A stretch of 64,000 nt of DNA from Geodermatophilus sp. DSM 45219 (GTDB lineage: Bacteria; Actinomycetota; Actinomycetes; Mycobacteriales; Geodermatophilaceae), in the NCBI RefSeq assembly GCF_900104025.1, contig NZ_FNIQ01000002.1, forward strand, positions 744,001 to 808,000, in the 5' to 3' direction. The notes beneath the pieces were generated by a model. The model had not been told where the DNA came from and ran no database searches. It saw nothing but the letters and a program-made list of their open reading frames with translations. Shown one piece after another: positions 35,666 to 44,449 of this stretch. The position numbers and the translations under genes were made by a program. Positions within the stretch are counted from its first letter, which is position 1. Each line of letters starts with the position of its first letter.

Positions 35666-36693
35666 CCGAACGGCCCTGCCATGCCCGGGACCGGCACGGT
35701 GTCGTCGGGCACCGGTACGAACTGCAGCACCTGGTCGCCCTCGGCCAGGCCCTCGCGGACCTCGACCTGGTCGCCGTCGGTGAGCCCGAGGACGACGGCC
35801 CGCTCCTCCTGCGTGCCGTCGGCGCCGACCACCCAGACGTTGCCCTGCCGGACCGAGCCCTGCACCGCGGTCACCGGGACGACGAGCACGTCCTGGGCGA
35901 CCCCGGCGTCCACGACCACCGTGGCGGCCATGCCGGCGAAGACCGTCGTCCCACCGGGGACGGCGCAGCGGGCGGTGGTGCCGCCCTGGGCGGGGGGCGC
36001 GGCGGCCGGGTCGGCGACCGGGGTGCCCTGGCCGGCGGCGTCGTCCCCGGTGGGCGCTGCGCCCAGCGTGAGCCCGGTGCAGGTGAACGGGGCGGGCCCG
36101 CCCTGGACCTCCACCTCCGCGGTGGACGGCGGGGCGAGCAGCCGGAACTGGTCGCCCTGGGTCAGCGGTGCGGTGACCGACAGCGTGCCCGGGGAGATGC
36201 CGGCGACCCGGTCGCCGACCGCGACCACCTGGTCGGCGAGCACGTCCACGCCGGTGACCGTGCCGGCCGTGGGCGCGACGACGGTCGCGGTGCGCACGAC
36301 CGGCTCGCGCGGGGTGCTGGTCGGGTTGCCCTCGGCGTCGGTGCCGGTGAGGGGCGCGCGCTCCTCCTCCCAGCGGACCTCGACGACCGCGTCGCCCTGG
36401 CCGACCACCTCGCCGGGCTCGACCAGCACGCGGCGGACCGTGCCGGCCTTGGTCGCCTTCACCGGGACCGTGGCGTCGGCGACGACGGTGCCCTGGACGG
36501 TCACGGTGTTGGCGACGGTGCCGCGGGCGACCGGGACCACCGGCGAGGTGAGGTCGACCGGCGGCGCGCCGGCCGACGCCGGTGCGGCGTCCCCGCTCCC
36601 GCCGCGGAAGGCGAGCGCCACGAGGGCGACGGCGATCACCGTCCACACCAGCAGCCGGAGCGCCGGCAGGACGACGGTGCGGACCACGCTCAT
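35662..36693 (-). CDS. Membrane-fusion/HlyD-type adaptor of the MacAB-like system
   Basis: A 343-residue single-pass exported protein: an N-terminal helix (LRLLVWTVIAVALVALAF), then lipoyl-like beta hairpins (VKATKAGTVRRVLVEPGEVV and VVAPTAGTVTGVDVLADQVV) and a C-terminal beta-barrel/MP domain (VLVVPVTAVQGSVRQGNVWV). These mark a periplasmic-adaptor-like protein, which in Gram-positives couples ABC exporters to the envelope. The ATG at 36691-36693 follows GAGGAG. It is the first gene of the three-gene operon and diverges from treZ. Confidence 0.85.
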
Positions 36694-36864
36694 GGCGCTC
36701 CTCGGGGGCGGTGCGGTGCTGTCCCGCACCGTTCAGGGCGCACCGTAACGACACCAGGACGCTCCGGAAGGCCTGTGGCGCGCGGCACGCCGGGAACGCG
36801 TGGTTGGCGGCCGTCGGGCCGGGCACAACCCCCCGGACCGCGCACGATCCTGGGAGGCCCCTGC

Positions 36865-38619
36865 ATGTCCGCTGCCGTCGAGTTCGCCGTCTGGGCGCCG
36901 GTCCCGGAACGGGTCCGGCTGCAGGTCGACGGGTCGGTCCACGAGATGCGCCGGGAGGGGGACGGCTGGTGGCGGGCCGAGGTCGAGGCCGGCCCGGAGG
37001 CCGACTACGGCTTCCTCCTGGGGGACGACGACACTCCGCGTCCCGACCCGCGCTCGCGCCGCCAGCCCGAGGGCGTGCACGGGCTCTCCCGCCGCTACGA
37101 CCCGGCCTCCTACGAGTGGGGCGACCGCGCCTGGACCGGGCGGCCGCTCGCGGGTGGCGTGGTCTACGAGCTGCACGTCGGCACCTTCACGCCCGAGGGC
37201 ACGCTGGACGCCGCGGTCGCGAAGCTGGACCACCTGGTCGACCTCGGTGTCGACTTCGTCGAGCTGCTGCCGGTCAACGGCTTCGACGGCACGCACAACT
37301 GGGGCTACGACGGCGTCCTCTGGTACACGGTGCAGGAGAGCTACGGCGGCCCGGCGGCCTACCAGCGCTTCGTCGACGCCTGCCACCAGCGCGGCCTGGG
37401 TGTCATCCAGGACGTCGTCTACAACCACCTGGGCCCGTCCGGGAACTACCTGCCGCTGTTCATGCCGGTCTTCAGCGAGGGCGGCGCCAACACGTGGGGC
37501 AGCTCGGTCAACCTCTCCGGCCCGGACTCCGACGAGGTGCGGCGCTACGTCCTCGACAACGCGCTGATGTGGCTGCGGGACATGCACGTCGACGGGCTGC
37601 GGCTGGACGCCGTCCACGCGCTGGTCGACGAGCGGGCCACCCACGTGCTGGAGGAGATGGCCCAGGACGTCGACCGGCTGTCGGTCGCCGTCGGCCGGCC
37701 CCTGACGCTCATCGCCGAGAGCGACCTCAACGACCCGCGGATGGTCACCCCCCGGGCGGCCCACGGCACGGGCATCCACGCCCAGTGGAGCGACGACTTC
37801 CACCACGCGCTGCACGCCGTCCTCACCGGCGAGGGCCAGGGCTACTACGGCGACTTCGCCGCCGCCGGCCTGTCCGGGCTGGCCAGGACGCTGACCGGCG
37901 CGTTCTTCCACGACGGCGCGTACTCCAGCTTCCGCCGCCGCCACCACGGCCGGCCGGTGGACACCGCGCTGCTGCCCGGCTGGAAGTTCGTCGGGTACCT
38001 GCAGGACCACGACCAGATCGGCAACCGCGCGGTCGGCGACCGCGTCTCGGCGTCCCTCTCCCCCGGCCTGCTCGCGGTCGGCGCGACCCTGGTGCTGACC
38101 AGCCCGTTCACGCCGATGCTGTTCATGGGCGAGGAGTGGGGCGCCTCGACGCCGTGGCAGTTCTTCACCAGCCACACCGACCCGGAGATCGGCCGGGCGA
38201 CGGCGGAGGGGCGCAAGGGCGAGTTCGCCGAGCACGGCTGGGACGCCGACGAGGTGCCCGACCCGCAGGACCCGGAGACCTTCACCCGCTCGAAGCTGGA
38301 CTGGTCCGAGCGTGAGCAGGAGCCGCACGTGCACCTGCTCGCGGTGCACCGGGCGCTGATCGCGCTCCGGCGCGCCCACCCCGACCTGGTCGATCCCGAC
38401 CTCTCGGCGGTCGACGTCCACTGGGACGACGCGGACCGGTGGCTGGTCGTGCACCGCGGGTGCCTGCGGGTGGTGGTCAACCTCGCCGACCGGCCGCGGG
38501 AGGTGCACCTCGACCGCTCGGCCACCGACGTCCTCTTCAGCACCGGGGAGCTCCCGGAGCTGGACGGGACGACGGTGACCGTGCCGGCCGAGAGCGCGGC
38601 CGTGCTGACCACCGCCTGA
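36865..38619 (+). CDS. treZ: TreZ, malto-oligosyltrehalose trehalohydrolase
   Basis: A 584-residue GH13 enzyme that releases trehalose from maltooligosyl trehalose made by TreY. N-terminal CBM48-like region (VEFAVWAPVPERVRLQVDG), then VYELHVGTFTPEGTLDAA, VVYNHLGPSGNY, MHVDGLRLDAVHALVD (nucleophile Asp), LIAESDLNDPR (acid/base Glu) and QDHDQIGNRAVGDR, all hallmarks of TreZ. The ATG follows GGGAGG. It is separated from treY by the rpf gene and the opposing ABC operon, and is followed at once by a RibD-C gene. Confidence 0.96.
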   Translation: MSAAVEFAVWAPVPERVRLQVDGSVHEMRREGDGWWRAEVEAGPEADYGFLLGDDDTPRPDPRSRRQPEGVHGLSRRYDPASYEWGDRAWTGRPLAGGVVYELHVGTFTPEGTLDAAVAKLDHLVDLGVDFVELLPVNGFDGTHNWGYDGVLWYTVQESYGGPAAYQRFVDACHQRGLGVIQDVVYNHLGPSGNYLPLFMPVFSEGGANTWGSSVNLSGPDSDEVRRYVLDNALMWLRDMHVDGLRLDAVHALVDERATHVLEEMAQDVDRLSVAVGRPLTLIAESDLNDPRMVTPRAAHGTGIHAQWSDDFHHALHAVLTGEGQGYYGDFAAAGLSGLARTLTGAFFHDGAYSSFRRRHHGRPVDTALLPGWKFVGYLQDHDQIGNRAVGDRVSASLSPGLLAVGATLVLTSPFTPMLFMGEEWGASTPWQFFTSHTDPEIGRATAEGRKGEFAEHGWDADEVPDPQDPETFTRSKLDWSEREQEPHVHLLAVHRALIALRRAHPDLVDPDLSAVDVHWDDADRWLVVHRGCLRVVVNLADRPREVHLDRSATDVLFSTGELPELDGTTVTVPAESAAVLTTA

Positions 38620-38620
38620 C

Positions 38621-39343
38621 GTGCGGCGGCTGCTGCCCGACCCGGCACCGGTCCCCGACGACGAGGCACTCGTCGAGGCCTACCGGCTGCCGGCCGGCCG
38701 CTCGTTGCGGGTGGACTTCGTCGCCTCGCTCGACGGCTCGGTGACCGTCGACGGGCGCAGCGGTGGCCTGGGCTCGCCGGGTGACCAGCGGGTGTTCCGG
38801 GCGCTCCGGGCGCTGGCGGACGTGGTGCTCGTGGGCCACGGGACGGCGGCGGCCGAGGGCTACCGCCCGGTGGCCGCCGACGCCGCCGTCGGCCGGCTGC
38901 GGACCGCGAACGGCCGGCCGGCGTCGGCCCCGGTCGCGGTGGTGTCCCGGCGGGCGTCGCTGGCGCCCGGGGACCGGCTCGCCGTGCCCTCGACGGTCCT
39001 GGTCACCTGCGCCGCTGCCGACGCCGGACGGCGGGCGGCCCTGGAGGCCGCCGGGGTGACCGTGCTGGTGTGCGGGGACGACGACGTCGACCTGCCCGCG
39101 GCGCTCGACGCGCTGGCCGACCGCGGGCTGGAGCAGGTGCTCTGCGAGGGCGGCCCGGCACTGCTGTCCGCCGCGCTGGCCGCCGGGGTGGTCGACGAGC
39201 TGGACCTGACGATCACCCCGGCCCTCGTCGGCGGTCCCGACCGGCTCCTGGCCGGCGCCCTGGCCGACGTCGTCCGCCCCCGGCTCCTGCAGGTGCTCGA
39301 GGAGGACGGCGTCCTGTTCACCCGGTACGCGATCGACCGGTAG
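38621..39343 (+). CDS. RibD C-terminal domain (pyrimidine/dihydrofolate reductase-like) protein
   Basis: A 240-residue stand-alone RibD_C-fold reductase. The motifs VDFVASLDGSVTVDGRSGGL and LCEGGPALLSAAL (NADPH-binding GGP) are typical of the 5-amino-6-(5-phosphoribosylamino)uracil reductase family, but these stand-alone actinobacterial proteins have no settled substrate. The GTG starts 1 bp after the treZ stop, so it is expected to be co-transcribed. Its last 26 bp overlap the convergent DoxX-like gene. Confidence 0.85.
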   Translation: MRRLLPDPAPVPDDEALVEAYRLPAGRSLRVDFVASLDGSVTVDGRSGGLGSPGDQRVFRALRALADVVLVGHGTAAAEGYRPVAADAAVGRLRTANGRPASAPVAVVSRRASLAPGDRLAVPSTVLVTCAAADAGRRAALEAAGVTVLVCGDDDVDLPAALDALADRGLEQVLCEGGPALLSAALAAGVVDELDLTITPALVGGPDRLLAGALADVVRPRLLQVLEEDGVLFTRYAIDR

Positions 39344-39719
39344 GACGCCGGGCGACCGCCACCGCCCAGGCGACGTAGCCGAGGTCGACGGCCACCCGCG
39401 CCGCGACGCCGGCCGGCCGGTCGGACGCCTGCTGCAGCGTGCGCCGGTGGCGGAGCGGCTCCAGGTGCGCCGGCAGGTAGGCCGTGATCAGCCCGGCGGT
39501 CGCCCGTGCGCCGGTCCGCCGGGTCGCCGGCACCGCGACCAGGACTCCCACGGCGACGTCGGCCAGCCCGCTGACGGCGACCACCGCCGAGCGCGCCGGC
39601 AGCCACGACGGGACCAGGCTGCGGAAGTACTGGGGCCTCGTGAAGTGGGTGACCCCGCTGACCACCATGAACGCGGCCAGCGCCCAGGCCGCCGCGTCGT
39701 CGGTCCTCGAGCGGGTCAC
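39318..39719 (-). CDS. DoxX-like small membrane protein
   Basis: A 133-residue protein with about four hydrophobic segments (WALAAFMVVSGVTHF, VVAVSGLADVAVGVLVAV, VAVDLGYVAWAVAVA). The motif SGVTHFTRPQYF is seen in DoxX-like proteins. The function is unclear. Its 3' end overlaps the RibD-C gene on the opposite strand. Confidence 0.75.
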   Translation of the reverse strand: MTRSRTDDAAAWALAAFMVVSGVTHFTRPQYFRSLVPSWLPARSAVVAVSGLADVAVGVLVAVPATRRTGARATAGLITAYLPAHLEPLRHRRTLQQASDRPAGVAARVAVDLGYVAWAVAVARRPTGRSRTG

Positions 39720-39722
39720 GGG

Positions 39723-39875
39723 TCAGCCGACCAGCCGCACGGCGTCGCCGTACCCGGTGAGCCGGTCAACGGGGTCCCGGTGCACGTCGGGCAGGTGCTC
39801 GACCGCGGCGGGACCGAGCCGCTCGGGTGTGGTGGAGGCCCAGGCCAGCACGTACGTGTCGAGGAGGTAGGTCAC
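39723..39875 (-). pseudogene. Collapsed VapC-type PIN toxin remnant
   Basis: A 50-codon reading frame that begins GTG-ACC-TAC with the typical VapC start (TYLLDTYVLAW) and then passes directly into sequence like the end of VapC (VEHLPDVHRDPVDRLTG). The usual central about 70 residues, with the acidic active-site residues and the TTD motif, are absent. Its GTG overlaps the antitoxin stop (GTGA), so it once formed a toxin-antitoxin operon. It cannot encode an active RNase. Confidence 0.75.
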
Positions 39876-40105
39876 CACTCCTCGAACGCCTTCTGCAGGT
39901 CCTCCCGCAGCGGGGTGTCGAAGTCGTCGGCGATCCAGACGTTGCCGCGGTCGAAACCGAAGTTGGGCGTCCGCCGGGCCGGACCGACCAGGCGGGCGAC
40001 CACCTTCCCGCGGTTGGTGATCTCGACCTCCTCGCCGGCCGCGACCTGCTCGAGCAGCCGCGACAGGTGCGTCTTCGCCTCGTGGACGCCGACGGATGTG
40101 GTCAC
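39872..40105 (-). CDS. Type II antitoxin, Phd/YefM family
   Basis: A 77-residue protein starting VTTSVGVHEAKTHLSRLLEQ, with the classic Phd/YefM N-terminal DNA-binding half and a C-terminal acidic binding tail (VWIADDFDTPLREDLQKAFEEW in part). The GTG at 40103-40105 was chosen as it gives the canonical N-terminus. Its partner toxin gene is degraded, so this is an orphaned antitoxin, possibly still an autorepressor. Confidence 0.88.
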   Translation of the reverse strand: MTTSVGVHEAKTHLSRLLEQVAAGEEVEITNRGKVVARLVGPARRTPNFGFDRGNVWIADDFDTPLREDLQKAFEEW

Positions 40106-40213
40106 GGCACGTAGTCTGCCCGGCGCCGTGCTCGGCGAGGAGGCGTCACCCCCTCCAGCTACCGAGCGGCACGGCCGCCGCCGTCCGTCTGCGGTGACTG
40201 CTTGACTGCGCGC

Positions 40214-41293
40214 ATGGACCTGCCCCTGCTGCCGCCGGTGAAGCCGATGCTGGCCAAGGCCGTGACCAAGGTGCCCACCGCCGAGGGCATGTTCTACGAG
40301 CCGAAGTGGGACGGCTTCCGGTGCATCGTCTTCCGGGACGGCGACGAGGTGGAGCTGGGCAGCCGCAACGAGCGCCCGCTGACCCGCTACTTCCCCGAGG
40401 TCGTCGAGGCGGTCAAGGCGGCGCTGCCCGAGCGCTGCGTCGTGGACGGCGAGATCGTCGTCCCCCGGGGTGACCGGCTGCACTTCGAGGCGCTGCTGCA
40501 GCGCATCCACCCGGCGAAGTCGCGGGTCGACCTGCTGGCCGAGCAGACGCCGGCGTCCTTCGTCGCCTTCGACCTGCTGGCCATCGGCGACGAGTCGCTG
40601 CTGGAGGTGCCGTTCGCGCAGCGGCGGGCCCGGCTGCAGGAGGTCGTCACCGTCACCGACTCGGTGCACCTCACGGCGATCACCCAGGACGCCGGCACCG
40701 CGCAGCGCTGGTTCGAGGAGTTCGAGGGCGCCGGGCTCGACGGCGTCGTCGCCAAGGCCCCCGACCTGCCCTACGGGCCCGACCAGCGGCTGATGACCAA
40801 GGTCAAGCACGTGCGCACCGCCGACTGCGTGGTGGCGGGTTTCCGGTGGCACAAGAGCGGGCCGATCGTGGGGTCACTGCTGCTCGGGCTCTACGACGAC
40901 GCCGGCGACCTGCAGCACATCGGCGTGGCCGCGTCCTTCCCGATGGCCCGGCGGGCCGAGCTGGTCGAGGAGCTGGCGCCCTACCGGGCCGAGGCGCTCG
41001 ACGGTCACCCGTGGCAGTCGTGGGCCAACGCGCAGGTGGTGAACGGCGCGAACGGCGAGGAACACCGGATGCCCGGGGCGCAGAGCCGCTGGAACGCCGG
41101 CAAGGACCTCTCCTGGGTGCCGCTGCGCCCGGAGCTGGTCGTGGAGGTCAAGTACGACCAGCTGGAGGGACGCCGGCTGCGGCACACCGGGCAGTTCCTG
41201 CGCTGGCGTCCCGACCGTGAGGCCCGGAGCTGCACGTACGACCAGCTGGAGGTGCCGGTGCGGTACGACCTGGCGGAGGTCTTCGCCGGCTGA
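40214..41293 (+). CDS. ligC: ATP-dependent DNA ligase, LigC type
   Basis: A 359-residue ligase with adenylation motif I EPKWDGFR (Lys31 nucleophile), motif III FVAFDLL, motif IV LDGVVAK and motif V (MTKVKHVRTADCVV), followed by an OB-fold region. It lacks polymerase and nuclease domains, matching mycobacterial LigC. It probably acts in DNA end joining or base-excision repair with the polymerase-domain protein at 43131. ATG at 40214; a TTG at 40202 is also in frame. A strong terminator follows. Confidence 0.92.
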   Translation: MDLPLLPPVKPMLAKAVTKVPTAEGMFYEPKWDGFRCIVFRDGDEVELGSRNERPLTRYFPEVVEAVKAALPERCVVDGEIVVPRGDRLHFEALLQRIHPAKSRVDLLAEQTPASFVAFDLLAIGDESLLEVPFAQRRARLQEVVTVTDSVHLTAITQDAGTAQRWFEEFEGAGLDGVVAKAPDLPYGPDQRLMTKVKHVRTADCVVAGFRWHKSGPIVGSLLLGLYDDAGDLQHIGVAASFPMARRAELVEELAPYRAEALDGHPWQSWANAQVVNGANGEEHRMPGAQSRWNAGKDLSWVPLRPELVVEVKYDQLEGRRLRHTGQFLRWRPDREARSCTYDQLEVPVRYDLAEVFAG

Positions 41294-41296
41294 CGA

Positions 41297-41343
41297 CCCT
41301 CCCCGAGGTGCCTTTCGCGCGCGGAAGGCACCTCGGGGAGGGG
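41297..41343. terminator. ligC terminator
   Basis: CCTCCCCGAGGTGCCTT and AAGGCACCTCGGGGAGG form a perfect 17-bp stem with loop TCGCGCGCGG. The loop and inner stem resemble the hairpin at 1389-1420. Confidence 0.85.
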
Positions 41344-41406
41344 TCACGGCGTCGCGGAGTGACGGTCCCGTGACGATCGGCTGAGGGCTGTGTCACCCGG
41401 TCGGAT

Positions 41407-41466
41407 GAAGGACCTCCCTGCCCCCCGGCCACTCGCGGGCTCGCGGCGGGCCCCGGCGGGCGGGCC
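41407..41466. repeat. Copy of the GAAGGACC...CTCGCGRGCTCGCGGCGGG repeat
   Basis: The 60 bp directly upstream of the lipoprotein gene are nearly identical, on the opposite orientation, to the hairpin at 55116-55170: the CACTCGCGGGCTCGCGGCGG core differs by one base. Arms are less complementary here than in the other copies, so it may be a decayed hairpin. Confidence 0.7.
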
Positions 41467-41483
41467 GCATACCCTCGTGACCC

Positions 41484-43043
41484 ATGCGCCTGTCCCGCGG
41501 CCTGGTCGCCGCCGCCTCCGGCCTGCTCGTCGCGGTCTCCGGCTGCACCTCCTCCTCCGAGGACACCGCGGCGGAGTCCTCGGCCGCCACGCCGTCGACG
41601 CCGGCCGAGCCGGTGGCCGCGGAGATCGCCTGGCGCGACTGCGATGCCGAGATCACCGGGCTGCTGGCCGGCGCCCCGGGCAGCGAGCGGGACCTGGCCT
41701 TCGAGTGCGGCAGCACCGAGGTGCCGATCAGCTACGACGAGCCGGAGGGCGAGACCCTGCCGCTGTTCCTGCTCCGGGCCCGGCTGGCCGGTCAGACCGA
41801 CCGCATCGGTTCGCTGGTCGTCAACCCGGGTGGACCGGGCGCGTCGGGCGCCGACGCCGCGATCGGCTCGGCGCTCACGCTGCCCGAGGACGTGCTGCGC
41901 CGCTTCGACGTCGTCGGCTTCGACCCGCGCGGGGTGGGGCTGTCGACGCCGGTCGAGTGCATCCCGGCCGAGCTCAAGGAGCGGGTCATCGCGTCCGAGC
42001 CGCGCCCGACCACGCCGGAGCAGATCGACGAGGCGTTCGCGCTGCAGCAGGAGGTGGCCGACGGTTGCGCCGAGGAGTACCCCGACTCGTTGGGCACCTT
42101 CAACACCGTCGACACGGCGCGGGACATGGACCTGCTGCGCCAATCGCTGGGCGACGAGCAGCTGACCTACCTGGGGTACTCCTACGGCACCACGCTGGGC
42201 TCCACCTACGCGGAGCTGTTCCCCGACCGGGTGCGGGCGCTGGTGCTCGACGCCGCCGTCGACCCGGACGACGACCCGCGGGCCGAGGCCGAGCAGCAGG
42301 CCAGCTCGCTGGAGGCCGGGTTCGACGCGTTCGCGGCCAACTGCGTGGGCCTGGTCGCCGGCTGCCCGCTCGGCGCGGAGCCGCGCCGCTTCGTCGAGGA
42401 GCTGGTGGCCCAGGCGGCCACCGCGCCGATCCCGAGCGCGCTGCCGGGTGAGACGCGGCAGGCGACGCCGGGTGTCATCGGCACCGCGATCGTCTCCGCG
42501 CTGTACGACACCGGCCGCTGGCCGCAGCTGGCCCAGAGCCTCGCCGCGGCCCGGAACGGCGACGCGCAAGGCGTGTTCTCGCTGGCCGACACCTACTGGA
42601 GCCGGCTGCCGGACGGGACCTACACCAACCTCATGGACGCCCTCGTGGCGATCAACTGCGCCGACACCGACCCGGAGAACGCAGTGCCGGAGGAGGAGAT
42701 CCGCAGCCTGGCTGCCGAGTGGGGCCAGCGCTTCCCGCTGTTCGGCGCGGGATCGGCCGTCGGTCTCCACAGCTGCCAGGTGTGGGAGGCCGAGCGCACC
42801 CCGATCCCCGAGCGGGACGCCGAGGGCGCGGCGCCGATCCTCGTCGTCGGCACCTCCGGCGACCCGGTGACCCCGCTGCCCGGTGCGGTCGACATGGCCG
42901 AGGACCTGGCCTCCGGCGTCCTGCTGACCTGGCAGGGGCAGGGGCACACCGCCTACCCGAAGACCGAGTGCGTGACCGCCGCGGTCAACGCCTACCTGAT
43001 CGACCTGGTGGTGCCGCAGGACGGCCAGACCTGCCCCGCCTGA
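41484..43043 (+). CDS. Lipoprotein alpha/beta hydrolase, tripeptidyl aminopeptidase-like
   Basis: A 519-residue secreted hydrolase with a lipobox LVAVSGC (lipidated Cys21), so it is anchored to the outer face of the membrane. The nucleophile elbow is GYSYGT, preceded by VNPGGPGASG (oxyanion) and FDPRGVGLSTP. The C-terminal TAP-like domain contains VVGTSGDPVTP and the final His in QGQGHTAYP. The family (Streptomyces TAP and SlpD/E) cleaves N-terminal tripeptides or esters. It is a monocistronic unit after ligC. Confidence 0.92.
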   Translation: MRLSRGLVAAASGLLVAVSGCTSSSEDTAAESSAATPSTPAEPVAAEIAWRDCDAEITGLLAGAPGSERDLAFECGSTEVPISYDEPEGETLPLFLLRARLAGQTDRIGSLVVNPGGPGASGADAAIGSALTLPEDVLRRFDVVGFDPRGVGLSTPVECIPAELKERVIASEPRPTTPEQIDEAFALQQEVADGCAEEYPDSLGTFNTVDTARDMDLLRQSLGDEQLTYLGYSYGTTLGSTYAELFPDRVRALVLDAAVDPDDDPRAEAEQQASSLEAGFDAFAANCVGLVAGCPLGAEPRRFVEELVAQAATAPIPSALPGETRQATPGVIGTAIVSALYDTGRWPQLAQSLAAARNGDAQGVFSLADTYWSRLPDGTYTNLMDALVAINCADTDPENAVPEEEIRSLAAEWGQRFPLFGAGSAVGLHSCQVWEAERTPIPERDAEGAAPILVVGTSGDPVTPLPGAVDMAEDLASGVLLTWQGQGHTAYPKTECVTAAVNAYLIDLVVPQDGQTCPA

Positions 43044-43130
43044 GTGGTGCGGCGGGCCGGGTCGGCACACGATCCGGCCCGGGCGGCCTAGGGTGCGCCG
43101 GGTGATCACTCCACCTGGGTCCGGTCGGTG

Positions 43131-44198
43131 ATGGCGTCGTCGAAGGACGCCGTCCTGCTGCAGGTCGACGGCCACGAGGTGCGCGTCTCCAACCCGGAGA
43201 AGCCGTACTTCGCCGAGCGCGGCATCCGCAAGATCGACGTCGTCGAGTACTTCGTCGCCGTCGGCGAGGGGATCCTGTTCGCCCTGCGCGACCGGCCGAC
43301 GACCCTGGAGCGCTGGCCGGGTGGGGTGTTCGAGGGCGCGCGGCTGTCGACCCGGGTGGACAACACCGGCGACGCCTTCTACCAGAAGCGGGTGCCCAAG
43401 AACGCCCCCGACTGGGTGCCGACGGCGCACATCACCTTCCCCAGCGGGCGGACGGCGGACGAGATCGCGCCGGACTCGGTGGCCGTCGTCGCCTGGTGCG
43501 CGAACCTCGGGACGCTGACGTTCCACCCGTGGCCGGTGTCCAGGTCCGACGTCGAGCAGCCCGACCAGATCCGCATCGACCTGGACCCGCAGCCGGGCAC
43601 CGACTTCTCCGACGCCGTGTGGGTGGCGCCGCACGTGCGCGAGCTGCTGGCGGAGTTCGGCATGCAGGGCTGGCCGAAGACCTCCGGCGGCCGCGGGGTG
43701 CACGTCTACGTGCCGATCCAGCCGCGGTGGACCTTCCCCGAGGTGCGCCGGGCGGTCATCGCCTTCGGCCGCGAGCTGGAACGGCGGATCCCCGAGCGCG
43801 TGACGATGTCGTGGTGGAAGGAGGAGCGCGGCGAGAAGATCTTCATCGACTACAACCAGATGGCCCGGGACCGCACGATCGCCTCTGCGTACTCCATCCG
43901 GCCCAAACCGCACGCCCCGGTGTCCGCCCCGGTCGACTGGGACGAGCTGCCCGACGTGCTCCCGACGGACTTCGACGTGCTCACCATGCCGGCGCGCTTC
44001 CGCGAGGTGGGCGACAAGCACGCGGGGCTGGCCGACCACGCGTTCGGCATCGAGCCGCTGCTGGAGCTGGCCGAGCGGCAGGCGAGGGACGACGGTCTCG
44101 GCGACCTGCCCTATCCGCCGGACTACCCGAAGATGCCGGGCGAGCCGATGCGCGTGCAGCCCAGCCGCGCCAGGCGTCCTACCGACACGGACAGCTGA
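43131..44198 (+). CDS. LigD-type polymerase/primase domain protein (NHEJ)
   Basis: A 355-residue stand-alone polymerase of the archaeo-eukaryal primase family, as found in the LigD N-terminal domain. Visible: SNPEKPYFAERGI, VFEGARL and the catalytic RIDLDPQPGTDF (DxD), then KTSGGRGVHVYVPI and IDYNQMARDRTIASAYSIRP. It adds nucleotides at broken ends or fills gaps, probably for LigC. The mycobacterial pair of LigC and PolD is neighbouring in the same way. No Ku gene was found here. The start ATG is at 43131, with an in-frame GTG immediately before it. Confidence 0.92.
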   Translation: MASSKDAVLLQVDGHEVRVSNPEKPYFAERGIRKIDVVEYFVAVGEGILFALRDRPTTLERWPGGVFEGARLSTRVDNTGDAFYQKRVPKNAPDWVPTAHITFPSGRTADEIAPDSVAVVAWCANLGTLTFHPWPVSRSDVEQPDQIRIDLDPQPGTDFSDAVWVAPHVRELLAEFGMQGWPKTSGGRGVHVYVPIQPRWTFPEVRRAVIAFGRELERRIPERVTMSWWKEERGEKIFIDYNQMARDRTIASAYSIRPKPHAPVSAPVDWDELPDVLPTDFDVLTMPARFREVGDKHAGLADHAFGIEPLLELAERQARDDGLGDLPYPPDYPKMPGEPMRVQPSRARRPTDTDS

Positions 44199-44378
44199 GA
44201 CCGCGGTCGGCGGGCGGCCGGCACAGGGCTTGGTCCGCCGGACGACCCACCGCCGTGGCGATCCGCATGCAACTCCTCACCGACGCGCGGGGTCACCGAC
44301 ATCCCCCGTGCCGTCGCCGTTGGAGACCTCGCGGCGACGTGGCCGGCTCCCGCGGAACGACACGTCCGCCGGCGCACA

Positions 44379-44431
44379 GAGGCCTCCCGGCGATGGAACG
44401 GCACGCGGCAGCTCCATCGCCGGGAGGCCTC
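44379..44431. terminator. Bidirectional terminator between the polymerase and BCCT genes
   Basis: GAGGCCTCCCGGCGATGGA and TCCATCGCCGGGAGGCCTC form a perfect 19-bp stem with a 15-nt loop, between the convergent polymerase gene and the betT-like gene. Confidence 0.85.
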
Positions 44432-44449
44432 CACCCGCCGGTCGAGTTC

